A stretch of DNA of 6,970 nt from an uncultured Beijerinckiaceae bacterium. Lineage in GTDB: Bacteria; Pseudomonadota; Alphaproteobacteria; Rhizobiales; Beijerinckiaceae. The stretch's first letter is position 1. Each line of letters begins with the position of its first letter. The position numbers and the translations under genes are program-made. Location: the NCBI GenBank assembly GCA_937863205.1, contig CALMGA010000462.1:1-6970 (forward strand). Direction: 5' to 3'. The notes below the pieces were generated by a model, which ran no database searches, was not told where the DNA came from, and worked only from the letters and a program-made list of their open reading frames with translations. Shown here piece by piece: positions 1 through 5,424 of the stretch.

Positions 1-1
1 G

Positions 2-349
2 TGGCTCGCGAGCGGCGGTCCGGCCGAGGATGGCGGCGGGCTCGCGCGCGACCTCGCCGGCAGCGCGGCCGTCTCGGCCCAGGGCGACGGTCGTGCCCTG
101 GTCGAGGTCGGTGGTCCGGCTGCGCGACAGGCCTTGGCCAAATGCTTGTCCATCGACCTTCACCCCGACGTGTTCACCCCCGGCTGCGTCGCCGTCACGG
201 CATTCGCGCATCTCGGCGTCCAGGTTTGGGCGAAGGATGACTCGTCGGCTCTTACCCTTTGCGTGCCGCGCACCGTTGCCGGTTCGCTCTGGCGATTGCT
301 GACGATGGCGGCGGCGGCGTTCGGCTGCGAAGTCCTTCGTGCACCCTGA
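2..349 (+). CDS. mgdD: N-methylglutamate dehydrogenase subunit D (sarcosine oxidase gamma family), 3' part
   Basis: The frame is open from the left edge to a TGA at 347-349 and gives 115 residues with no start in the window. The sequence matches what I know of the sarcosine oxidase gamma family: a segment reading VEVGGPAARQALAKCLSIDLHP, split here as VEVGGPAARQ then ALAKCLSIDLHP (nt 104-169), followed by F-TPG, a hydrophobic strand ending in VQVWAKDD, and a tail with SLWRLL. The 'LAK-x-LDLHP-x-F-x-PG' pattern is the family hallmark. Full-length members are about 180-200 residues, so roughly 60-90 N-terminal residues lie outside. In the NMG pathway the MgdABCD complex is a homologue of heterotetrameric sarcosine oxidase and oxidises N-methylglutamate to glutamate plus a one-carbon unit. 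Assignment as mgdD rather than soxG rests on the mgsABC-gmaS genes just downstream. A strong hairpin 38 bases past the stop suggests its transcript ends there. Confidence 0.8.
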   Translation, partial: WLASGGPAEDGGGLARDLAGSAAVSAQGDGRALVEVGGPAARQALAKCLSIDLHPDVFTPGCVAVTAFAHLGVQVWAKDDSSALTLCVPRTVAGSLWRLLTMAAAAFGCEVLRAP

Positions 350-387
350 TGGCCGCGTGCCCGGTGCGTTTCGCGGTACGCTGATGC

Positions 388-416
388 GACCTGCGAGCCG
401 ACACGGCTCGCAGGTC
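388..416 (+). terminator. Hairpin after mgdD, probable transcription terminator
   Basis: Two perfectly complementary 12-base arms (388-399, GACCTGCGAGCC, and 405-416) enclose a five-base loop (GACAC). The hairpin starts 38 bases after the mgdD stop. No run of T follows, which is common for GC-rich organisms but weakens a strict Rho-independent call. It probably separates the mgd transcript from the mgsABC transcript; a stabilising 3' end structure is the alternative. Confidence 0.6.
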
Positions 417-540
417 AGCGGCGACCGAACGTCCTGAGAACGGGGTTGCCCGCATCGGGCGACGCGCGGGCGCGACGATATCGCCGTCGACGTCGGTATC
501 TCTGGGCCCGTTCGGTCATGCGCGAACCCCCGAGGGTCTT

Positions 541-702
541 GCAACCGGCGCAGGTGAGTCGCTCGTCGAGAGGCCGCGCTCGCTGGAAAAGGTCGCGAGG
601 GATCAAGTCCGTGCGCTGCGGCGCCGATGCGGCCTGTCGCTCGGCGATCTCGCCTCCCGCGCCGGTCCGTTCGTCGGCCCGCTCGAGCATCGACGCCCGG
701 CA
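541..702 (+). pseudogene. Degenerate N-terminal HTH remnant of an XRE-family (probably XRE-cupin) regulator
   Basis: In the frame starting at 541 the translation contains RPRSLEKVARDQ followed by VRALRRRCGLSLGDLASRAG (nt 571-666). This is the classic opening of an XRE/Cro helix-turn-helix domain: a basic helix, then GLSL-x-DLA-x-RAG. In that frame the match fades after about 670. One frame over, bases 680-700 read SSIDAR, which could be the damaged 'LSKIENG' step of the third helix, implying a small deletion. Homology stops where repeat copy A begins at 703. No ATG, GTG or TTG is available in the frame back to the stop at 382, and the frame ends at a TGA at 817-819 with no cupin-like sequence. 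I recall XRE-cupin regulators lying beside mgs/glx operons in other alphaproteobacteria, which would make this the operon's former local regulator. The HTH likeness is fairly convincing; the pedigree is inference. Confidence 0.5.
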
Positions 703-797
703 TCGCGCCGTATCACGGCCCCGGTGTGTTGCTCCAACCTCCTATGCCGCATCGGCCCTGAGAGTGCTGACGCGCCTTTCGCACGGATGCTCCGGGA
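703..797 (+). repeat. Intergenic repeat, copy A
   Basis: This copy aligns with 3956-4054. Bases 703-755 align without gaps to 3956-4008 with 39 of 53 identical, including the first 16 in a row, and 766-781 are identical to 4023-4038 (GCTGACGCGCCTTTCG). A four-base length difference lies between the two blocks. The hairpin that is perfect in copy B is reduced here to a five-base pairing (GCATC at 749-753 with GATGC at 786-790), so this copy looks worn. It lies directly behind the XRE remnant and may mark where that gene was cut. Confidence 0.75.
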
Positions 798-853
798 AGC
801 CGAGGTGTGGCCAACCTGACCGCATCCGACGAGGCGGCGATGGCGCGACCCGA

Positions 854-897
854 TGCCGAGTCGGCACGCGACGTGTGCGTCATCGGCAAGCCTTGCC
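854..897. promoter_or_regulatory. Two adjacent 13-base dyads, possible operator sites
   Basis: TGCCGA-G-TCGGCA (854-866) and GGCAAG-C-CTTGCC (885-897) are both perfect six-base dyads around a single central base. They lie about 70-110 bases upstream of the TTGACA box that may drive mgsA. Their sequences differ, so they are not obviously two sites for one protein. A single such dyad is expected by chance once or twice in a window this size; two so close together upstream of an operon is suggestive only. Confidence 0.25.
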
Positions 898-941
898 TTG
901 CAAAGCGGCACTCGCGACGGCGTCAGTCCTATCTTTCTTTT

Positions 942-993
942 AGAGAAACAACTCTTCTTCTTAGTTGACAAGGCCTTAGCTCGATGATAGCAC
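942..993 (+). promoter_or_regulatory. Possible promoter for the mgsABC operon
   Basis: A perfect sigma-70 -35 box, TTGACA, lies at 965-970. After a 17-base spacer the -10 position (988-993) reads TAGCAC, a poor match, so an activator may be needed. The bases from about 930 to 970 are strikingly AT-rich against the GC-rich background. They include the small dyad AGAG-N6-CTCT (942-955) just upstream of the -35 box, where an activator could bind. The -35 box is about 50 bases before the mgsA start, which would give a leader of about 20 bases. The -10 box makes this tentative. Confidence 0.35.
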
Positions 994-1019
994 CGCGAGA
1001 GCTGTCCGGAGCCGCCTTG

Positions 1020-1928
1020 ATGTGTGGGATCGTTGGCCTTTACCTGAAGACGCCCAAGCTGGAACCGCGTCTCGGCCAACTCACCGCGGGCATGCTGGCG
1101 ACCATGTCGGATCGCGGTCCCGACAGCGCCGGCTTCGCCGTCTTCGGCGAGATGGCCGCCGGCCTCAAGCTGACGTTGCGCGGTCCGAGTAAGCAGGCGC
1201 TGGCGGCCGTGGTCGAGCAGCTGGGCGAAGCCTTCGATCAAAGCCTGGAGGCGAGCTCGCGCGACACCCACACGGTGCTGCGCGTGCCGGAGGAGCGCGA
1301 GACCGCTATCCGCCGCTGGCTTGCCGAGAACGCGCCCGAAGTCGACGTGGTCAGTGCAGGCCATCGCATCGAGATCTACAAGGAGGTCGGCCTTCCCGAG
1401 CGCGTCGCCGCGCGCTTCGACCTCGCCGGCATGCACGGCACCCACGCCATCGGCCACACCCGCATGGCCACCGAGAGCGCGGTGACGACCAACGGCGCCC
1501 ACCCCTTCTCGACCGGGCTCGATCAATGCCTCGTCCATAATGGTTCGTTGTCGAACCACAACGGCATGCGTCGCGAGCTGGAGCGCAAGGGACTGCGCTT
1601 CGCCACGCGGAACGATACGGAGGTCGCGGCCGGCTATCTCACCTGGCGGATGGCGGAGGGCGCCTCGCTCCGGCAGGCGCTGGAAACGAGCCTCGCCGAC
1701 CTCGACGGCTTCTTCACCTTCGTGGTCGGCACCGAGACGGGCTTCGCCGTGGTCCGCGACCCGATCGCCTGCAAGCCGGCGGTGATGGCCGAAACGGACG
1801 ACTATGTCGCCTTTGGCTCGGAATACCGCGCCCTTGTCGGCCTGCCCGACATCGACGGTGCCAAGGTTTTCGAGCCCGAACCGGCGACGGTCTACGCCTG
1901 GGAGCGTAGTTCCTGGGAGCGTAGTTGA
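1020..1928 (+). CDS. mgsA: N-methylglutamate synthase subunit A, class II glutamine amidotransferase domain (MgsA/GlxB)
   Basis: This 302-residue protein is a stand-alone class II (Ntn-type) glutamine amidotransferase domain. The start at 1020 is set by function: the protein begins MCGIVGLY, and Cys2 becomes the N-terminal nucleophile once Met is removed. An ATG 36 bases upstream would bury it. GGAG at 1008-1011 is a well-placed ribosome-binding site. Visible motifs are DRGPDSAG in the N-terminal part, GHTRMA (145-150), NGAHPFS (158-164), HNG (173-175) and RNDTEV (197-202), all in the usual order. Residues of about 55-140 form an insertion typical of the GlxB/MgsA branch. With MgsB and MgsC it rebuilds glutamate synthase from separate chains. 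MgsABC converts gamma-glutamylmethylamide and glutamate to N-methylglutamate in the cytoplasm, and this subunit presumably acts on the amide. The C-terminus carries a five-residue tandem duplication (WERSSWERS). Its TGA overlaps the mgsB ATG. Confidence 0.92.
   Translation: MCGIVGLYLKTPKLEPRLGQLTAGMLATMSDRGPDSAGFAVFGEMAAGLKLTLRGPSKQALAAVVEQLGEAFDQSLEASSRDTHTVLRVPEERETAIRRWLAENAPEVDVVSAGHRIEIYKEVGLPERVAARFDLAGMHGTHAIGHTRMATESAVTTNGAHPFSTGLDQCLVHNGSLSNHNGMRRELERKGLRFATRNDTEVAAGYLTWRMAEGASLRQALETSLADLDGFFTFVVGTETGFAVVRDPIACKPAVMAETDDYVAFGSEYRALVGLPDIDGAKVFEPEPATVYAWERSSWERS
1897..1926 (+). repeat. 15-bp perfect tandem duplication at the mgsA/mgsB junction
   Basis: CCTGGGAGCGTAGTT occurs twice back to back (1897-1911 and 1912-1926). 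It is in frame and adds five residues to the end of MgsA. Each unit contains GGGAG. The second (1915-1919) is the ribosome-binding site for mgsB, eight bases before its ATG at 1928, and the first is an extra copy 15 bases further upstream. Identity of the two units suggests a recent slippage event. Confidence 0.9.
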
Positions 1929-2617
1929 TGCCGAGCTTCGACCTGCGGCGCAATCCGCGCCGCGAGCTGAACGAAGCCCTGCACCGGTTGCGTCCCGACA
2001 CCAACGAGACGCATTGGCTTGTCAGCAATCCCGACGGCCAGCACGCCCTCGCCGCCGGGCTTGACGCTCCCGTCAGCGTCGAGATCGGGGGCAACGTCGG
2101 CTACTACTGCGCCGGCATGAACAAGCTGGCCAGCGTGACCGTGCGCGGCAATGCCGGGGTCGGCGTCGCCGAGAACATGATGTCGGGGGTGGTGCACGTG
2201 CGCGGCGATGCCAGCCAAGCGGCGGGCGCCACGGCCCACGGCGGCCTGCTCGTGATCGACGGCAACGCCGGGGCGCGCTGCGGCATTTCGATGAAGGGCG
2301 TCGACATCGTTGTGAAGGGCTCGGTCGGCCATATGTCGGCTTTCATGGCGCAGGCCGGCACGCTGACCGTGCTGGGCGATGCCGGCGAGGCGCTGGGCGA
2401 CTCGCTCTACGAGGCCAGGCTGTTCGTGCGCGGGGCTGTCAGGAGCCTCGGCGCCGACTGCGTGGAGAAGCCGATGCGCGATGAGCATCGCGAGGTCCTC
2501 TACCAGAAGCTCGAGGTGGCCGGCCTCGCGGGCGAGGTCGATGTCGGCGACTTCCGCCGCTACGGCTCGGCCCGCCAGCTCTACCAATTCCATGTCGACA
2601 ACGCCGGAGCCTATTGA
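1928..2617 (+). CDS. mgsB: N-methylglutamate synthase subunit B, GXGXG beta-helix domain (MgsB/GlxC)
   Basis: This 229-residue protein corresponds to the C-terminal GXGXG domain of the glutamate synthase large subunit, here as a separate chain. From about residue 40 to 190 it shows successive turns of a right-handed beta-helix, each ending in a Gly-rich corner: VRGNAG, VRGDAS, IDGNAG, VKGSVG, VLGDAG and VRGAV, spaced roughly 17-20 residues apart. In glutamate synthase this domain is structural and holds the amidotransferase and FMN domains in register, so it is inferred to be the scaffold of the MgsABC complex. The start is the ATG at 1928, which shares its A with the mgsA stop (TGATG). GGGAG at 1915-1919 is its ribosome-binding site, so translation is probably coupled. 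A TTG one codon upstream is less likely. The stop overlaps mgsC in the same manner. No signal peptide or membrane segment is seen. Confidence 0.9.
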   Translation: MPSFDLRRNPRRELNEALHRLRPDTNETHWLVSNPDGQHALAAGLDAPVSVEIGGNVGYYCAGMNKLASVTVRGNAGVGVAENMMSGVVHVRGDASQAAGATAHGGLLVIDGNAGARCGISMKGVDIVVKGSVGHMSAFMAQAGTLTVLGDAGEALGDSLYEARLFVRGAVRSLGADCVEKPMRDEHREVLYQKLEVAGLAGEVDVGDFRRYGSARQLYQFHVDNAGAY

Positions 2618-3951
2618 TGGACGAGAAGGTCCGCGTGGTTCGCACCCGCCCGCGCTATTCCGCCACCTTCAACCCCGACGTCATGTCTGAAATCCGTCGC
2701 GCCGCCGCGACCGGCATCTACGACATCCACGGGGCAGGAGCGAAGCGCAAGCTCCCGCACTTCGACGACCTCCTCTTCCTCGGCGCCTCGATCAGCCGCT
2801 ATCCACTCGAAGGCTATCGCGAGCGCTGCGGCACCGACGTCACGCTCGGCACCCGCTATGCGAAGACACCGATCCACCTGAAGACGCCCGTCACCATCGC
2901 CGGCATGAGCTTCGGCTCGCTCTCCGCCCAGGCCAAGGAGGCGCTGGGGCGTGGCGCGACCATCGCCGGCACCTCGACCACCACCGGCGACGGCGGCATG
3001 ACGGAGGAGGAGCGCCGCCACTCCCGCACGCTGGTCTACCAGTACCTGCCCTCGCGCTACGGCATGAACCCGGACGACCTCCGCCGCGCCGACGCCATCG
3101 AGATCGTGATCGGCCAGGGCGCCAAGCCCGGCGGCGGCGGCATGCTGCTCGGGCAGAAGGTCAACGAGCGCGTCGCCGGCATGCGCACCCTGCCGCCCGG
3201 CATCGACCAGCGCTCGGCCTGCCGTCACCCCGACTGGACCGGCCCCGACGACCTCGCGATCAAGATCGAAGAGCTGCGCGAGATCACGGGCTGGGAAAAG
3301 CCGATCTACGTCAAGGTGGGGGCCAGCCGGCCGTACTACGACACCGCGCTCGCGGCGAAGTCCGGCGCCGACGTCATCGTCATCGACGGCATGCAGGGCG
3401 GCACGGCGGCGACGCAGGACGTGTTCATCGAGCACGTCGGCATCCCGACGCTGGCCGCGATCCGCCCGGCGGTGCGCGCCCTGCAGGAGCTGGATCTGCA
3501 CCGTGAGGTGCAGCTGGGGGTTTCGGGCGGCATCCGCACGGGCGCCGACGTCGCCAAGGCGCTGGCGCTCGGCGCCGACGCGGTCTCGATCGGCACGGCG
3601 GCGCTGATCGCGCTCGGCGACAACGATCCCGCCTACGAGATGGAATATGAGGCGCTGGGCACCACCGCGGGCGCCTACGACGGCTGGCACGAGGGGAATG
3701 AACCCGCCGGCATCACCACGCAGGACCCCGACCTCGCCGCGCGGCTCGACCCGGTGCTCGGCGGCCGGCGCCTCGCCAACTATCTCGCCGTCCTGACGCT
3801 GGAAGCGCAGACCATCGCGCGGGCTTGCGGCAAGTCGCACCTGCTCAACCTGGAGCCGGAGGACCTCGTCGCTCTGACGATCGAGGCGGCGGCGATGGCC
3901 GGCGTGCCGCTCGCGGGCACCAGCTGGGTGCCGGGCCAAGGCGGCCTCTAG
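2617..3951 (+). CDS. mgsC: N-methylglutamate synthase subunit C, FMN-binding glutamate synthase domain (MgsC/GlxD)
   Basis: This 444-residue protein matches the FMN-binding (alpha/beta)8-barrel domain of glutamate synthase and is the expected site of N-methylglutamate formation. Signature stretches in order are MSFGSLS (97-103), TGDGG (123-127), GQGAKPGGGG (166-175), DGMQGGTAAT (257-266), GGIRTGADVAKALALGADA (304-322) and IGTAALIALG (325-334). These cover the flavin and substrate loops of the family. The region between the last motif and GITTQDP (365-371), where glutamate synthases carry the three cysteines of a 3Fe-4S cluster, contains no cysteine; the whole chain appears to have only three, widely spread. 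The ATG at 2617 overlaps the mgsB stop (TGATG) and GGAG at 2606-2609 is its ribosome-binding site; a TTG one codon earlier is discounted. The stop is followed within five bases by repeat copy B. Confidence 0.92.
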   Translation: MDEKVRVVRTRPRYSATFNPDVMSEIRRAAATGIYDIHGAGAKRKLPHFDDLLFLGASISRYPLEGYRERCGTDVTLGTRYAKTPIHLKTPVTIAGMSFGSLSAQAKEALGRGATIAGTSTTTGDGGMTEEERRHSRTLVYQYLPSRYGMNPDDLRRADAIEIVIGQGAKPGGGGMLLGQKVNERVAGMRTLPPGIDQRSACRHPDWTGPDDLAIKIEELREITGWEKPIYVKVGASRPYYDTALAAKSGADVIVIDGMQGGTAATQDVFIEHVGIPTLAAIRPAVRALQELDLHREVQLGVSGGIRTGADVAKALALGADAVSIGTAALIALGDNDPAYEMEYEALGTTAGAYDGWHEGNEPAGITTQDPDLAARLDPVLGGRRLANYLAVLTLEAQTIARACGKSHLLNLEPEDLVALTIEAAAMAGVPLAGTSWVPGQGGL

Positions 3952-3955
3952 AGCC

Positions 3956-4054
3956 TCGCGCCGTATCACGGATCCGGCACGTCGCTCTGACTTTTCGCGC
4001 CGCATCGGACCCCTCGAAAACGGCTGACGCGCCTTTCGGTCCGATGCTTCAGGA
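3956..4054 (+). repeat. Intergenic hairpin repeat, copy B
   Basis: This is the better preserved partner of 703-797, in the same orientation. Its right half has a perfect 10-base inverted repeat, GCATCGGACC (4002-4011) with GGTCCGATGC (4038-4047), around a 26-base loop containing CGAAAAC. This plan, GCATCGG-arm, GAAAAC, CCTTTC, then CCGATGC-arm, resembles the palindromic intergenic repeats I know from rhizobial genomes, although I cannot name the family. It fills most of the 165-base gap between mgsC and gmaS. It may trim or stabilise the mgsABC message, or partly terminate it, and so set the ratio to gmaS. That role is inference. Confidence 0.8.
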
Positions 4055-4116
4055 GTGGACGGCCCCCGCCAGGCCCGGGCAGGAGCCAAGTGATTTGAAC
4101 CGGCACGGAGACGACG

Positions 4117-5412
4117 ATGCGGGACCTGGGAGCGGTGGCCAAGGAACAGGGCATCAAGTATTTCCTGATCTCCTACACCGACCTCTTCGGCGTGCAGCGC
4201 GCCAAGCTGGTGCCGGCGGCGGCGATCAACGCCATGATGAAGCAGGGGGCGGGTTTCGCCGGCTTCGCGACTTGGCTCGACATGACGCCGGCCGATCCAG
4301 ACCTCTTCGCGAAGCCCGACCCCGCCAGCTTGATCCAGCTGCCGTGGAAGCCGGAGGTCGGTTGGCTCGCCGCCGACCTTTGGATGAACGGCAGAGAGGT
4401 CGAGCAGGCGCCCAGGAACATCCTCCGGCGCCAGCTCGCCGACGCCGCGCGCGACGGGCTGCAGATGAAGAGCGGCGTCGAATGCGAGTTCTTCCTGATC
4501 TCGCCCTCTGGTTCGTCGCCGGCCGACGAGGCCGACAAGCAGATGAAGCCCTGCTACGACCAGTCCGCCCTGATGCGCCGCTACGACGTGATCACGGAAA
4601 TCTGCGACGCCATGTTGGCGCTCGGCTGGGAGCCCTACCAGAACGACCACGAAGACGCCAACGGTCAGTTCGAGATGAACTGGCACTACGACGACGCGCT
4701 GGTCACCGCCGATCGTCATGCGTTCTTCAAGTACATGACGCGCTCGATCGCCGAGAAGCACGGCCTGCGCGCGACCTTCATGCCGAAGCCGTTCGTGAAC
4801 CTCACCGGCTCGGGCTGCCACGCGCACGTCTCGTTGTGGCGCAACGGCGGCAACGTCTTCGCCGACGCCGAAGGCGAACTCGGCGTGTCGCAGGCCGGCT
4901 ACCACTTCGTCGGCGGCCTGATCCACTCCGCCGAAGCCATCGCGGCCGTCACCAATCCGACGGTGAACTCCTACAAGAGGATCAACGCACCGCGCACCCT
5001 GTCCGGAGCGACGTGGTCGCCGAACACGGTGACCTACGGCGGCAACAACCGCACCCACATGATCCGCATCCCGGACGGGGGGCGTTTCGAGTTCCGCCTC
5101 GCCGACGGTGCCGCCAATCCCTATCTCCTCCAGGCGGCGATCCTCGCCGCCGGCCTCGACGGCATGCGTCAGCGTCGCGATCCCGGCAAGCGTCTCGACA
5201 TCAACATGTACACCGACGGCCACACGGTCGAGGGGGTCAAGCGGCTGCCGCTCAACATGCTGGACGCCATCCGCGCGCTTGAAAGCTGCCCGGTTCTCAA
5301 CGAGGCGTTCGGGAGCTTCGTACCCTCCTACGTCAAGCTGAAGACGGAGGAGTGGAACGCGTACTCGCGTCAGCTGACGGAGTGGGAGCGTGACAACACG
5401 CTCGACTGCTGA
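4117..5412 (+). CDS. gmaS: Gamma-glutamylmethylamide synthetase (GmaS), glutamine synthetase family (GlnT-like)
   Basis: This 431-residue enzyme has the glutamine synthetase fold: a beta-grasp N-terminal domain (about 1-105, containing YFLISYTDLFG) followed by the catalytic domain. Active-site motifs are clear: ECEF (122-125), HEDANGQFE (178-186), GSGCHAHVS (231-239), NNRTHMIRIP (310-319), RFEFR (323-327) and the nearby NPYL. These supply the Glu metal ligands, the conserved His and the ATP/phosphate-binding Arg residues of the family. GmaS joins methylamine to the gamma-carboxyl of glutamate using ATP, the first step of the NMG pathway. The sequence alone does not exclude a GlnT-type glutamine synthetase; the mgs and mgd neighbours favour GmaS. 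NMY (363-365) falls near where class I enzymes carry their adenylylated Tyr, but the following residues differ, so I do not claim such control. GGAG at 4107-4110, six bases before the ATG, fixes the start. Confidence 0.88.
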   Translation: MRDLGAVAKEQGIKYFLISYTDLFGVQRAKLVPAAAINAMMKQGAGFAGFATWLDMTPADPDLFAKPDPASLIQLPWKPEVGWLAADLWMNGREVEQAPRNILRRQLADAARDGLQMKSGVECEFFLISPSGSSPADEADKQMKPCYDQSALMRRYDVITEICDAMLALGWEPYQNDHEDANGQFEMNWHYDDALVTADRHAFFKYMTRSIAEKHGLRATFMPKPFVNLTGSGCHAHVSLWRNGGNVFADAEGELGVSQAGYHFVGGLIHSAEAIAAVTNPTVNSYKRINAPRTLSGATWSPNTVTYGGNNRTHMIRIPDGGRFEFRLADGAANPYLLQAAILAAGLDGMRQRRDPGKRLDINMYTDGHTVEGVKRLPLNMLDAIRALESCPVLNEAFGSFVPSYVKLKTEEWNAYSRQLTEWERDNTLDC

Positions 5413-5424
5413 AGCACGTGTCAC

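Larger units (their letters stand above)
350..1019. other. Long gene-free spacer between mgdD and mgsA
   Basis: This 670-base gap has no intact gene that I can support. From left to right it holds a terminator-like hairpin (388-416), an imperfect palindrome centred on GTCGAC (477-500), a degenerate N-terminal HTH remnant (541-702), repeat copy A (703-797), two 13-base perfect dyads (854-866 and 885-897), and an AT-rich stretch (about 930-970) with a TTGACA box. Long open frames crossing it on both strands give Arg-rich, low-complexity translations typical of GC-rich non-coding DNA. The gap breaks what in many NMG loci is a tighter gene run, so mgsA almost certainly has its own promoter here. 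Confidence 0.6.

Noticed and set aside
477..500. Imperfect 24-base palindrome centred on GTCGAC
   Set aside because: It has internal mismatches and lies mid-spacer, far from any promoter. In GC-rich DNA it may easily be chance, so it is mentioned only as part of the spacer.
446..943. Plus-strand 165-codon open frame in the mgdD-mgsA gap
   Set aside because: The translation is Arg/Ser-rich and low in complexity and resembles no family. A few of its codons (near 680-700) may be the frameshifted continuation of the XRE remnant, but it is not an intact gene.
984..1019. Alternative upstream ATG start for mgsA
   Set aside because: It would place 12 residues before the catalytic Cys, which must be N-terminal in class II amidotransferases. 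The ATG at 1020 also has its own GGAG.
603..1559. Minus-strand open frame across the mgsA promoter region
   Set aside because: It overlaps the N-terminal half of mgsA in antisense, has no recognisable domain, and runs through the repeat and the AT-rich promoter region.
2611..5424. A 937-codon open frame on the minus strand opposite mgsC and gmaS
   Set aside because: It is the antisense shadow of two well-recognised genes. Its translation is Val/Ala/Arg/His-rich without family motifs, and GC-rich codon use removes stops from this frame. That it also crosses the 165-base intergenic gap is notable but not enough evidence.
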